Shown here in pieces: positions 53,301 to 64,000 of a stretch of 64,000 nucleotides of DNA. Below the pieces are notes generated by a model. It saw only the letters and a program-made list of their open reading frames with translations, did no database searches and was not told the DNA's origin. The translations under genes and the position numbers were made by a program. How positions within the stretch are numbered: position 1 is the stretch's first letter; every line of letters begins with the position of its first letter. The stretch lies in the NCBI RefSeq assembly GCF_027942865.1, contig NC_134510.1:40041777-40105776 (forward strand), in the 5' to 3' direction. The stretch is from Odontesthes bonariensis. Its lineage: Eukaryota > Chordata > Actinopteri > Atheriniformes > Atherinopsidae.

Positions 53301-56300
53301 AGAGTGTCTGACAGCAGATGTTATTCTCTGACCTGCAGGTGGTTTCTTTCTTCCACAGATGATGTTTTCAGAGTGTCTGACAGCAGATGTTATTCTCTGA
53401 CCTGCTGCTGGTTTCTTTCTTCCACAGATGATGTTTTCAGAGTGTCTGTGACAGCAGATGTTATTCTCTGTGCTGCTGGTGGTTTTTTACTTCCACAGAT
53501 GATGTTTTCAGAGTGTCTGTGACAGCAGATGTTATTCTGTGACCTGCTGGTGGTTTCTTTCTTCCACAGATGATTTTTTCAGAGTGTCTGACAGCAGATG
53601 TTATTCTCTGACCTGCTGCTGGTTTCTTTCTTCCACAGATGATGTTTTCAGAGTGTCTGACAGCAGATGTTATTCTTTGACCTGCAGGTGGTTTCTTTCT
53701 TCCACAGATGATGTTTTCAGAGTGTCTGACAGCAGATGTTATTCTCTGACCTGCTGCTGGTTTCTTTCTTCCACAGATGATGTTTTCAGAGTGTCTGACA
53801 GCAGATGTTATTCTCTGACCTGCAGGTGGTTTCTTTCTTCCACAGATGATGTTTTCAGAGTGTCTGACAGCAGATGTTATTCTTTGACCTGCAGGTGGTT
53901 TCTTTCTTCCACAGATGATTTTTTCAGAGTGTCTGACAGCAGATGTTATTCTCTGACCTGCTGCTGGTTTCTTTCTTCCACAGATGATGTTTTCAGAGTG
54001 TCTGACAGCAGATGTTATTCTTTGACCTGCAGGTGGTTTCTTTCTTCCACAGATGATGTTTTCAGAGTGTCTGTGACAGCAGATGTTATTCTCTGACCTG
54101 CTGGTGGTTTCTTTCTTCCACAGATGATGTTTTCAGAGTGTCTGACAGCAGATGTTATTCTCTGACCTGCAGGTGGTTTCTTTCTTCCACAGATGATGTT
54201 TTCAGAGTGTCTGACAGCAGATGTTATTCTGTGACCTGCTGCTGGTTTCTTTCTTCCACAGATGATGTTTTCAGAGTGTCTGACAGCAGATGTTATTCTT
54301 TGACCTGCTGCTGGTTTCTTTCTTCCACAGATGATGTTTTCAGAGTGTCTGACAGCAGATGTTATTCTCTGACCTGCTGCTGGTTTCTTTCTTCCACAGA
54401 TGCTGTTTTCAGAGTGTCTGACAGCAGATGTTATTCTCTGACCTGCAGGTGGTTTCTTTCTTCCACAGATGATGTTTTCAGAGTGTCTGTGACAGCAGAT
54501 GTTATTCTCTGACCTGCAGGTGGTTTCTTTCTTCCACAGATGATGTTTTCAGAGTGTCTGACAGCAGATGTTATTCTCTGACCTGCTGCTGGTTTCTTTC
54601 TTCCACAGATGCTGTTTTCAGAGTGTCTGACAGCAGATGTTATTCTGTGACCTGCTGCTGGTTTCTTTCTTCCACAGATGATGTTTTCAGAGTGTCTGAC
54701 AGCAGATGTTATTCTTTGACCTGCAGGTGGTTTCTTTCTTCCACAGATGATGTTTTCAGAGTGTCTGACAGCAGATGTTATTCTCTGACCTGCTGCTGGT
54801 TTCTTTCTTCCACAGATGATGTTTTCAGAGTGTCTGACAGCAGATGTTATTCTCTGACCTGCAGGTGGTTTCTTTCTTCCACAGATGATGTTTTCAGAGT
54901 ATCTGTGACAGTAGATGTTATTCTTTGACCTGCTGCTGGTTTCTTTCTTCCACAGATGATGTTTTCAGAGTGTCTGACAGCAGATGTTATTCTCTGACCT
55001 GCTGCTGGTTTCTTTCTTCCACAGATGATGTTTTCAGAGTGTCTGTGACAGCAGATGTTATTCTCTGACCTGCAGGTGGTTTCTTTCTTCCACAGATGAT
55101 GTTTTCAGAGTGTCTGACAGCAGATGTTATTCTCTGACCTGCTGCTGGTTTCTTTCTTCCACAGATGATGTTTTCAGAGTGTCTGTGACAGCAGATGTTA
55201 TTCTCTGACCTGCAGGTGGTTTCTTTCTTCCACAGATGATGTTTTCAGAGTGTCTGACAGCAGATGTTATTCTCTGACCTGCTGCTGGTTTCTTTCTTCC
55301 ACAGATGATGTTTTCAGAGTGTCTGACAGCAGATGTTATTCTCTGACCTGCAGGTGGTTTCTTTCTTCCACAGATGATGTTTTCAGAGTGTCTGACAGCA
55401 GATGTTATTCTTTGACCTGCAGGTGGTTTCTTTCTTCCACAGATGATGTTTTCAGAGTGTCTGACAGCAGATGTTATTCTCTGACCTGCTGCTGGTTTCT
55501 TTCTTCCACAGATGATGTTTTCAGAGTGTCTGACAGCAGATGTTATTCTCTGACCTGCTGCTGGTTTCTTTCTTCCACAGATGATGTTTTCAGAGTGTCT
55601 GACAGCAGATGTTATTCTCTGACCTGCAGGTGGTTTCTTTCTTCCACAGATGATGTTTTCAGAGTGTCTGACAGCAGATGTTATTCTCTGACCTGCTGCT
55701 GGTTTCTTTCTTCCACAGATGATGTTTTCAGAGTGTCTGACAGCAGATGTTATTCTCTGACCTGCTGGTGGTTTCTTTCTTCCACAGATGAGGTTTTCAG
55801 AGTGTCTGACAGCAGATGTTATTCTTTGACCTGCTGGTGGTTTCTTTCTTCCACAGATGATGTTTTCAGAGTGTCTGACAGCAGATGTTATTCTTTGACC
55901 TGCTGCTGGTTTCTTTCTTCCACAGATGATGTTTTCAGAGTGTCTGACAGCAGATGTTATTCTGTGACCTGCTGCTGGTTTCTTTCTTCCACAGATGATG
56001 TTTTCAGAGTGTCTGACAGCAGATGTTATTCTCTGACCTGCTGCTGGTTTCTTTCTTCCACAGATGATGTTTTCAGAGTGTCTGTGACAGCAGATGTTAT
56101 TCTCTGACCTGCTGCTGGTTTCTTTCTTCCACAGATGATGTTTTCAGAGTGTCTGACAGCAGATGTTATTCTCTGAACTGCTGGTGGTTTCTTTCTTCCA
56201 CAGATGATGTTTTCAGAGTGTCTGACAGCAGATGTTATTCTCTGACCTGCTGCTGGTTTCTTTCTTCCACAGATGATGTTTTCAGAGTGTCTGTGACAGC

Positions 56301-58673
56301 AGATGTTATTCTCTGACCTGCTGCTGGTTTCTTTCTTCCACAGATGATGTTTTCAGAGTGTCTGTGACAGCAGATGTTATTCTCTGACCTGCTGCTGGTT
56401 TCTTTCTTCCACAGATGATGTTTTCAGAGTGTCTGACAGCAGATGTTATTCTCTGACCTGCTGCTGGTTTCTTTCTTCCACAGATGATGTTTTCAGAGTG
56501 TCTGACAGCAGATGTTATTCTCTGACCTGCTGCTGGTTTCTTTCTTCCACAGATGATGTTTTCAGAGTGTCTGACAGCAGATGTTATTCTTTGACCTGCA
56601 GGTGGTTTCTTTCTTCCACAGATGATGTTTTCAGAGTGTCTGACAGCAGATGTTATTCTCTGACCTGCTGCTGGTTTCTTTCTTCCACAGATGATGTTTT
56701 CAGAGTGTCTGACAGCAGATGTTATTCTCTGACCTGCAGGTGGTTTCTTTCTTCCACAGATGATGTTTTCAGAGTGTCTAACAGCAGATGTTATTCTCTG
56801 ACCTGCAGGTGGTTTCTTTCTTCCACAGATGATGTTTTCAGAGTGTCTGACAGCAGATGTTATTCTCTGACCTGCAGGTGGTTTCTTTCTTCCACAGATG
56901 ATGTTTTCAGAGTGTCTGTGACAGCAGATGTTATTCTCTGACCTGCTGGTGGTTTCTTTCTTCCACAGATGATGTTTTCAGAGTGTCTGACAGCAGATGT
57001 TATTCTCTGACCTGCTGCTGGTTTCTTTCTTCCACAGATGATGTTTTCAGAGTGTCTGACAGCAGATGTTATTCTCTGACCTGCTGCTGGTTTCTTTCTT
57101 CCACAGATGATGTTTTCAGAGTGTCTGACAGCAGATGTTATTCTCTGACCTGCTGCTGGTTTCTTTCTTCCACAGATGATGTTTTCAGAGTGTCTGACAG
57201 CAGATGTTATTCTCTGACCTGCAGGTGGTTTCTTTCTTCCACAGATGATGTTTTCAGAGTGTCTGTGACAGCAGATGTTATTCTCTGACCTGCAGGTGGT
57301 TTCTTTCTTCCACAGATGATGTTTTCAGAGTGTCTGACAGCAGATGTTATTCTCTGACCTGCTGCTGGTTTCTTTCTTCCACAGATGATGTTTTCAGAGT
57401 GTCTGACAGCAGATGTTATTCTCTGACCTGCTGCTGGTTTCTTTCTTCCACAGATGATGTTTTCAGAGTGTCTGTGACAGCAGATGTTATTCTCTGACCT
57501 GCTGCTGGTTTCTTTCTTCCACAGATGATGTTTTCAGAGTGTCTGACAGCAGATGTTATTCTCTGACCTGCTGGTGGTTTCTTTCTTCCACAGATGATGT
57601 TTTCAGAGTGTCTGACAGCAGATGTTATTCTCTGACCTGCTGCTGGTTTCTTTCTTCCACAGATGATGTTTTCAGAGTGTCTGACAGCAGATGTTATTCT
57701 CTGACCTGCTGGTGGTTTCTTTCTTCCACAGATGATGTTTTCAGAGTGTCTGACAGCAGATGTTATTCTCTGACCTGCTGCTGGTTTCTTTCTTCCACAG
57801 ATGATGTTTTCAGAGTGTCTGACAGCAGATGTTATTCTCTGACCTGCTGCTGGTTTCTTTCTTCCACAGATGATGTTTTCAGAGTGTCTGACAGCAGATG
57901 TTATTCTCTGACCTGCTGCTGGTTTCTTTCTTCCACAGATGATGTTTTCAGAGTGTCTGTGACAGCAGATGTTATTCTGTGACCTGCTGCTGGTTTCTTT
58001 CTTCCACAGATGATGTTTTCAGAGTGTCTGTGACAGCAGATGTTATTCTCTGACCTGCTGCTGGTTTCTTTCTTCCACAGATGATGTTTTCAGAGTGTCT
58101 GTGACAGCAGATGTTATTCTCTGACCTGCAGGTGGTTTCTTTCTTCCACAGATGATGTTTTCAGAGTGTCTGTGACAGCAGATGTTATTCTCTGACCTGC
58201 TGCTGGTTTCTTTCTTCCACAGATGATGTTTTCAGAGTGTCTGACAGCAGATGTTATTCTCTGACCTGCTGCTGGTTTCTTTCTTCCACAGATGATGTTT
58301 TCAGAGTGTCTGTGACAGCAGATGTTATTCTCTGACCTGCTGCTGGTTTCTTTCTTCCACAGATGATGTTTTCAGAGTGTCTGTGACAGCAGATGTTATT
58401 CTCTGACCTGCTGCTGGTTTCTTTCTTCCACAGATGATGTTTTCAGAGTGTCTGACAGCAGATGTTATTCTGTGACCTGCAGGTGGTTTCTTTCTTCCAC
58501 AGATGATGTTTTCAGAGTGTCTCTGTGACAGCAGATGTTATTCTTTGACCTGCAGGTGGTGGCTGATGATGGAACTCTGCTGTGTGCTGCAGGATCCGAG
58601 CTCGACGGCATGGGCGATCTCCACGCTCAGTCACCCTGAGAGGCGGGGCTGTAGTTGCAGAATACCACCTTAA
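41327..58673 (+). CDS. MS4A/CD20-like four-span membrane protein
   Basis: Coding exons: 41327-41515, 41595-41696, 43789-43845, 44053-44223, 45747-45872 and 58593-58673. All junctions are phase 0, giving 241 residues. The N-terminus (MTPTSVTSVGGVVIVTRV) and cytosolic Pro/Lys-rich segment precede span 1 (AQIFIGLLFVLLSLTAIF). Then come span 2 (with VASGSLAVASGRRTS), span 3 (VLSILLGLAGLTYIGLLF), an extracellular loop with two Cys, and span 4 (FGLLGLGLVLLVLQVCVSV) ending KVIRKHRR. The SGSL...GRRTS motif after span 2 and the exon pattern fit MS4A, or the related TMEM176 family. Such proteins modulate receptors or channels at the plasma membrane. The last exon is the least certain: the acceptor gtgtgctgcag gives 26 residues (DPSSTAWAISTLSH...), while any of the array acceptors in the 12.7-kb final intron would give a 7- or 13-residue tail. 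Confidence 0.72.
42338..42753. mobile_element. MITE of 416 bp, copy 1 (MS4A-like intron 2)
   Basis: Ends cactggaaaaaat and attttttccagtg are perfect inverted repeats of 13 bp. A near-identical copy lies at 58781-59199. The interior is AT-rich and non-coding. Confidence 0.9.
43067..43735 (+). mobile_element. LINE 3' end with expanded (TTGATT)n tail, interrupted by a SINE
   Basis: It starts ccaggttaaaaacatttctg and continues gttctcatgtgtct, matching the LINE at 15860-16040. The SINE at 43158-43373 splits it. From 43480 to 43735 the tail has become a long ttgatt/ttaatt microsatellite. Confidence 0.88.
43158..43373 (-). mobile_element. tRNA-derived SINE, reverse copy
   Basis: The minus strand reads ggtggcgtggtgggttaagc (A box) and ccggttcgactcccgc (B box), then ctccccctctctgcc and a T/A tail. 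It matches the SINE at 22060-22265. Target remnants tctttt lie at both edges. Confidence 0.85.
44655..45205. repeat. GGAAA/GAAAC-type purine array in the fold-back loop
   Basis: Nearly pure purine on the + strand, built of ggaaa, gaaac and aaacaaaa. The fold-back copy at 63275-64000 has a short purine/pyrimidine tract at the same place, so this is an expansion of an element-borne sequence. Confidence 0.95.
45434..45678. repeat. 21-bp array (about 12 copies) of the fold-back terminus
   Basis: Same unit as at 36731-37549 (aactgtccctttaaagaggc plus g), with gagacg and gaggag variants. One unit is truncated near 45622-45636. Confidence 0.95.
45893..46870. repeat. Second purine array, start of MS4A-like intron 5
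   Basis: About 980 bp of ggaaa/gaaaca/aaaggaaacaaaa begin some 20 bp after the exon 5 donor. Higher-order blocks with agagaaggaaacaaaagg recur about ten times. It is strongly purine-only on one strand. It is separate from the fold-back element. Confidence 0.93.
46915..58556. repeat. Giant 69/71-bp array, about 167 copies, in the last MS4A-like intron
   Basis: The 69-bp unit is ggtttctttcttccacagat, gatgttttcagagtgtctga, cagcagatgttattctctga and cctgctgct (or cctgcaggt). A 71-bp variant has gtctgtgaca. Each unit contains a textbook 3' splice site: a pyrimidine tract followed by cacag. Units with ctgcaggtgg also contain a weak donor 49 bp later. The 69-bp form keeps frames open (SDSRCYSLTC... 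repeats), explaining many Cys/Trp-rich frames. Near 49-54 kb a 2652-bp block is present twice. Confidence 0.96.
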
Positions 58674-58780
58674 ATACCACCAGCAGACTGCAGTAAAGCC
58701 ACAGCAGAGTACCGTCAGAGTACCTGGGATCATCTTTTTCTCCTTTTTCTGCTCTTTATCAGCTGTTTTCTCGCTGCTTG

Positions 58781-59199
58781 CACTGGAAAAAAATCAAAGT
58801 CTTACCAAGTATATTTGTCTCATTTTAGTCAAAATATCTCATTACACTTAATGTAAGACACAACTGCCTAACAAGTTCTATTTCAGCCAGATATAGGGAC
58901 TTGTTTGAAGACAATACATCTGGAATATCTTGTTAAATAAAAAAGTCTTGAAAACAAATTGTTTTGAGTCACATATCATATGAAACAAGCTTTTTTTTTT
59001 TTACATTTGAAGAGGTTTTTAAGCTAATTTCAAGTTCACTTTTAACTCAAAAGTCCTAAATATCACATTTTATTTCAAGAAATCTTGACAAGCCGATTTT
59101 CACTAGTTCCATTGGCAGATTTTTTTGCTTATTTCAAGCAAAAACGTCTTTTATTTGTTGTTTTTTTTACTTATTTTTGATGGGGCATTTTTTCCAGTG
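58781..59199. mobile_element. MITE of 419 bp, copy 2, downstream of the MS4A-like stop
   Basis: It matches 42338-42753 almost throughout, with the same cactggaaaaaa/ttttttccagtg ends and the same orientation. It probably lies in the 3' UTR or just beyond it. An AATAAA at 59642-59647 is a possible polyadenylation signal. Confidence 0.9.
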
Positions 59200-59879
59200 T
59201 AGTCACTTTTAAAAGAATTTAGTGGTGAAAATGGAAGCTGTGATTGTGTTTAAATGTGAATCAGATGATTAAAACTAAAGCAGAAGGACGTTAAATAGCA
59301 TCAGACACCACGAATCAACCTCCTTCAGTACCGAATATTTGTGATTGTAATTGTTTAAGCTTTATTAAAGTTGCACTTTTCTTGGTGAACGGAGTCTCGG
59401 ATCTTTGCAAAATATTTTATTTTGCATACTTGAAATTAAAGTGTTACTGCAACCAAAGACATTTGTACTATATTTGTACTTTAACTGGATGAGAATCGAT
59501 GAGAGAATCGATAAGGAACCGAATCGATGGGCGATATCGATAATGGAAGCGGAATTGTCAAGCAACTACTGTTGACTGAAACACCTGAACTTGTTCGGCG
59601 GATCCATTGGTTGTAAAACCTCCATTCTGATGAATGTTGGCAATAAACAACAAGCAAAGACCTGTCAGTCAGATATTTACATTCAATGATTGAGCAGTTT
59701 TAATCTGAAGTAATAATCGTGAAACGGTATTCATCATCATCATCACTAAATATTATATTCACAAGTGTCGATATGCCAAATCCCCACCTTCATGGCTTGC
59801 ATTAAGAAATAATATATTTTCGTTTTAAAATTGTCTGAAACATATAAATAATCCCCAGGCAGATAAATTATACACACTC

Positions 59880-59880
<1 letters not shown>
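59200..59880. other. Intergenic sequence
   Basis: Around 59490-59560 motifs such as gaatcgatgggcgatatcga suggest a decayed MITE. Nothing else is recognised. Confidence 0.4.
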
Positions 59881-61019
<1,139 letters not shown>

Positions 61020-61205
61020 TCATATACACTGTTGTTGCTCTTTATATTGGTTACTGTGTATTGTTGTACACACCTTGTACATTTTATATACATATATTTT
61101 TATTCTTTATTTTTTATCATTATATCCTATGTTACATGTTTGCACCTTACGCCGCAGCAAATTCCTAACAATGGCAATAAAACGAATTCTGATTCTGATC
61201 TGATA
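61020..61205 (+). mobile_element. LINE 3' end
   Basis: caccttacgccgcagcaaat followed by gcaataaaacgaattctgat and a tctgatctgat tail is a common fish LINE terminus. Confidence 0.65.
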
Positions 61206-61405
61206 TATATGTCTATATGTATATATATATATATATATATACATATATAAATGTATATGTGTATATATATACACACATATATATATATATATATGTATGT
61301 GTATATATATATATATATATAAACATATATAAATGTATATGTGTATATATATATACACACATATATATATATATATGTATGTATATATATATATATATAT
61401 ATAAA
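61205..61405. repeat. (TA)n-rich array with palindromic higher-order units
   Basis: Tracts of TA alternate with acatatataaatgtatatgt and acacacatata. The block occurs at 61217-61310 and again at 61310-61400, so a TA-rich unit of about 100 bp is duplicated. The hydrophobic Tyr/Ile frames here are artefacts. Confidence 0.9.
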
Positions 61406-61634
61406 CAGTTCACTAGGACCAACAGGCTCCACAGACAGTATTTAAACTCACTTTCAACTCGTTTTATGAGCTAACTCCGTTAACTTACTGTGTAAGCATC
61501 ATGCTAACTGGGTCATTTAAATTAACCGATTTAGTTTTATAAGTTTATTTGGCCGGTGACAGCTGATTAAAACCGTGTATTGACTTGTTGTTTTACTGTA
61601 TTCTGCTCGTCCAGACGCCACAGATTGATGCAGC

Positions 61635-63258
61635 ATGATGGATAAAGTCCGGAGGATCCTGGTTTATGTCTGTAAGGACCGAGCTGCTCCGCAGCGGGTT
61701 CAGTTTGCTCAGGTCAGTCCACACAAACCGCTTATTACGTGATGCTTTTTGCATTTTCTTTTACCCCGTTTGCTGAGCAGATTGGACCTTTTAGTAAGGA
61801 TTCTTTAGACTGTGTCCTGACCAGCTTCATTTCTTTATGATTTATATGACAACAGGAAACAGCTGATTCTCTGAAAGGTGTTCCAACATGAACATAAACC
61901 CAAAATCTGATTCAGAACCAGAGTTAGTTCAGCTCTGAGCAGCTTTAAAGTGAATATCTGCAGATGTTTCCATGGTAACAGCTGCAGAGATTCACTGAAA
62001 TGTGTTCCAACATGAACATAAACCCAGAATCTGAGGCAGATTCTTCTTCTTCTTGTGTAACGCTTCTTCTTCTCCTGTAACGCTTCTTCTTCTCCTGTAA
62101 CGCTTCTTCTTCTCCTGTAACGCTTCTTCTTCTCCTGTAACGCTTCTTCTTCTCCTGTAACGCTTCTTCTTCTCGTGTAACGCTTCTTCTTCTCCTGTAA
62201 CGCTTCTTCTTCTCCTGTAACGCTTCTTCTTCTCCTGTAACGCTTCTTCTTCTCCTGTAACGCTTCTTCTTCTGTAACGCTTCTTCTTCTCCTGTAACGC
62301 TTCTTCTTCTCCTGTAACGCTTCTTCTTCTCCTGTAACGCTTCTTCTTCTCCTGTAACGCTTCTTCTTCTCCTGTAACGCTTCTTCTTCTCCTGTAACGC
62401 TTCTTCTTCTCGTGTAACGCTTCTTCTTCTCGTGTAACGCTTCTTCTTCTCCTGTAACGCTTCTTCTTCTCCTGTAACGCTTCTTCTTCTCCTGTAACGC
62501 TTCTTCTTCTCCTGTAACGCTTCTTCTTCTCCTGTAACGCTTCTTCTTCTCCTGTAACGCTTCTTCTTCTCCTGTAACGCTTCTTCTTCTTGTGTCTCAG
62601 AGTATAATGGCTCAGCTCACAGACGGTGGTGATGATGAGGTGGAGGCGAGCTGCTCGCTTGAAAAAAACCAGTTTCTGCTCTCCAGAGGAGAGGAAGGGA
62701 ACCGGATCCCTCTGAAGGTGACACTCGTCCTCCATGTTTCACCTTCACACTTTGAATGTTTTCCTGCTGTAAGGGTTATTTTTACCTTTCAGAGACCCGC
62801 CTTCTGTCCCATCAAACACCTGTCGGCCCCGCAGGCCGCTGCCATCCCATTGGACGTGCAGCAGCGTGGCGTGGATGTGGGCGTGGCCGTCCTGCTGCAG
62901 ACAGCCAGTCGCAGGGTGCTGCTGACCCGGCGGGCCACGGAGCTCCGGATATTTCCCAACGTCTGGGTTCCTCCAGGTCTGACGCTGTGATGTCACGTCT
63001 ACTTTTAGCTCGAACATTTCCGGGTCGTTTCCGTGCGCTTTAACGCTCCTTCGTCTCTCATCAGGTGGCCACGTTGAGCCCGATGAGACTGTGAGTGATT
63101 CTGCAGGTTTGCAGTCGTGTTTTTTATCCCGACTCGAGCCAGAATAACGTGAACTGTGTCTGCAGCTGCTGGAAGCCGGTCTCAGGGAGTTAAAGGAGGA
63201 AACTGGACTCAAGCTGGAGCCAGAGGAAGTGTCTCCAAAAATCCTGGGACTGTGGGAG
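61635..63258 (+). CDS. nudt17: Nudix hydrolase 17 (first five coding exons; gene runs off the window)
   Basis: Exons 61635-61712, 62601-62717, 62793-62976, 63065-63090 and 63166-63258 give 166 residues in continuous phase. Two adjacent Met codons open the frame; the second (61638) gives MDKVRRILVYV, the form I associate with NUDT17. The Nudix box G-x5-E-x7-REL-x-EE-x-GL is complete. Its first Gly completes at the exon 3/4 junction, GHVEPDE is in exon 4, and REL-KEE-TGL is in exon 5. The catalytic Glu residues are present. Nudix enzymes hydrolyse nucleoside-diphosphate-linked substrates with Mg2+; the substrate of this subfamily is not read from sequence. The C-terminal half, about 130 residues in the family, lies outside. 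Intron 1 contains a 20-bp array and intron 5 a fold-back element. Confidence 0.9.
62048..62594. repeat. 20-bp pyrimidine array, about 27 copies, abutting nudt17 exon 2
   Basis: The unit is cgcttcttcttctcctgtaa with few variants (ctcgtgtaa, one unit lacking tctcc). It ends about 6 bp before the exon 2 acceptor (tgtgtctcag at 62591-62600). Each unit offers a branch-point-like tgtaac and a polypyrimidine tract, but no AG. Confidence 0.95.
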
Positions 63259-63274
63259 GTGAGACGGACACCAT

Positions 63275-64000
63275 ATGTGTAACATCCCATATCAGCAACA
63301 TCATTTCTGAACATCTTCTTACCCCCTGCTGCGTCCTGTGAGCAGAGTTCCAGCCTCGTTTTGGTGTTGATGAAGGTAGTCCGGCTAGTTGGCTGGGGTT
63401 TAAAAAATAAAGCCTTTTGCTTCTCAGAACAATATACGTTCAACAGAGTAATACATTTGCATCACAAAATGGTTCTCCAGGAAAAAGTCAGACCTCACAA
63501 TCTCTTGGCCCTATTTTCTCTCCCTTCGTATCACTGCCTGCTGAGTTTGTTGTTGTTGTTGGTGGTGGTGAAGAGGTCAACAGGAAGTGGCTCTATTAGC
63601 AATTTTTATTCTATTTTATTAGCATTTTTCCTTTCCTTTTGTTTCAATTCCTTTCCTTCTCTTCTCTTTCCTTTCCTTTTTTGTTTCCTTTTCTTCCTTT
63701 TGTTTTGTTTCCTTTCCTTATCTTTCCTTTCCTATATGTGCTATGTAGACCGTGCAGACTGAAGTGCAGAGCGAGCAGTCCCCTGCTTCCGAGCAGCAAA
63801 CAGCGTAACAGGCGCGGCTGTCGGCAGGCGGCAGCAGGCAGTGATACGAAGGGAGAGAAAATAGGGCCAAGAGATTGTGAGGTCTGACTTTTTCCTGGAG
63901 AACCATTTTGTGATGCAAATGTATTACTCTGTTGAACACATATTGTTCTGAGAAGCAAAACGCTTTATTTTTTAAACCCCAGCCAACTAGCCGGACTACC
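63275..64000. mobile_element. Fold-back element in nudt17 intron 5, cut by window edge
   Basis: The + arm (63275 to 63545) lacks the first 30 bp of the terminus. A loop of about 200 bp follows, with a cctttcctttt-type tract. Then the inverted arm (about 63750-64000) repeats gacgaaggg-type, gggagagaaaatagggccaa and ccggactacc. Same family as 17104, 35451 and 44279. Confidence 0.85.

Noticed and set aside
47448..57982. Series of Cys/Trp-rich proteins with SDSRCYSLTC repeats (up to 323 codons)
   Set aside because: They are readings of the 69-bp unit and break at every 71-bp variant. They lie inside an intron and change frame irregularly.
61107..61432. Small membrane proteins rich in Tyr and Ile
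   Set aside because: Translations of TA-rich microsatellite on both strands.
61992..62735. 247-codon basic/acidic minus-strand frame
   Set aside because: Antisense reading of the 20-bp pyrimidine array (60-bp, 20-residue period).

Overview
This window is nuclear DNA from a ray-finned fish, most likely a spiny-rayed teleost. It has compact coding exons with GT/AG introns, and teleost-type hAT, piggyBac, Tc1 and Tigger elements, LINE tails and tRNA-derived SINEs. Exceptional amounts of tandem repeat sit inside introns. All three protein-coding genes are on the + strand.

Genes. (1) 5687-34293 is a complete class 4 semaphorin: 14 coding exons, 808 codons, with signal peptide, sema domain, PSI, one Ig-like domain, an acidic stalk, one membrane span and a short tail. 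(2) 41327-58673 is a small MS4A/CD20-like four-span membrane protein in six coding exons. Its last intron is about 12.7 kb, almost all tandem repeat. (3) 61635 to the right edge holds the first five coding exons of nudt17, a Nudix hydrolase whose Nudix box is assembled across three exons. No shared pathway for the three genes is evident. They are simply neighbours.

Layout. 1-5.6 kb: transposon relics, including a broken hAT-type gene, a 439-bp hAT MITE with a perfect 8-bp target duplication and a probable solo LTR. 5.7-34.3 kb: the semaphorin, whose introns carry a 68-bp array, nested transposons (piggyBac within Tc1, a MITE within a hAT, Tigger within a MITE), a 51-bp array, two hAT copies each with 32-bp repeats, and two arrays of the CATACT type. 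34.3-41.3 kb: 3' UTR and intergenic DNA, with a fold-back element whose end has grown into a 21-bp array, and a 24-bp array of about 64 copies. 41.3-58.7 kb: the MS4A-like gene, with a second fold-back element, two GGAAA-type purine tracts and about 167 copies of a 69/71-bp unit. 58.7-64 kb: a MITE, LINE tails, microsatellites and nudt17, with a 20-bp pyrimidine array abutting its exon 2.

Main theme. Many of the arrays lie inside, or at the ends of, recognisable DNA transposons, and the same element family can carry the same array at two loci. Arrays in the MS4A-like gene and nudt17 instead repeat splice-site-like sequence: a donor-like motif in one, an acceptor with pyrimidine tract in another. 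Most long open frames in the window are by-products of arrays whose unit length is a multiple of three.
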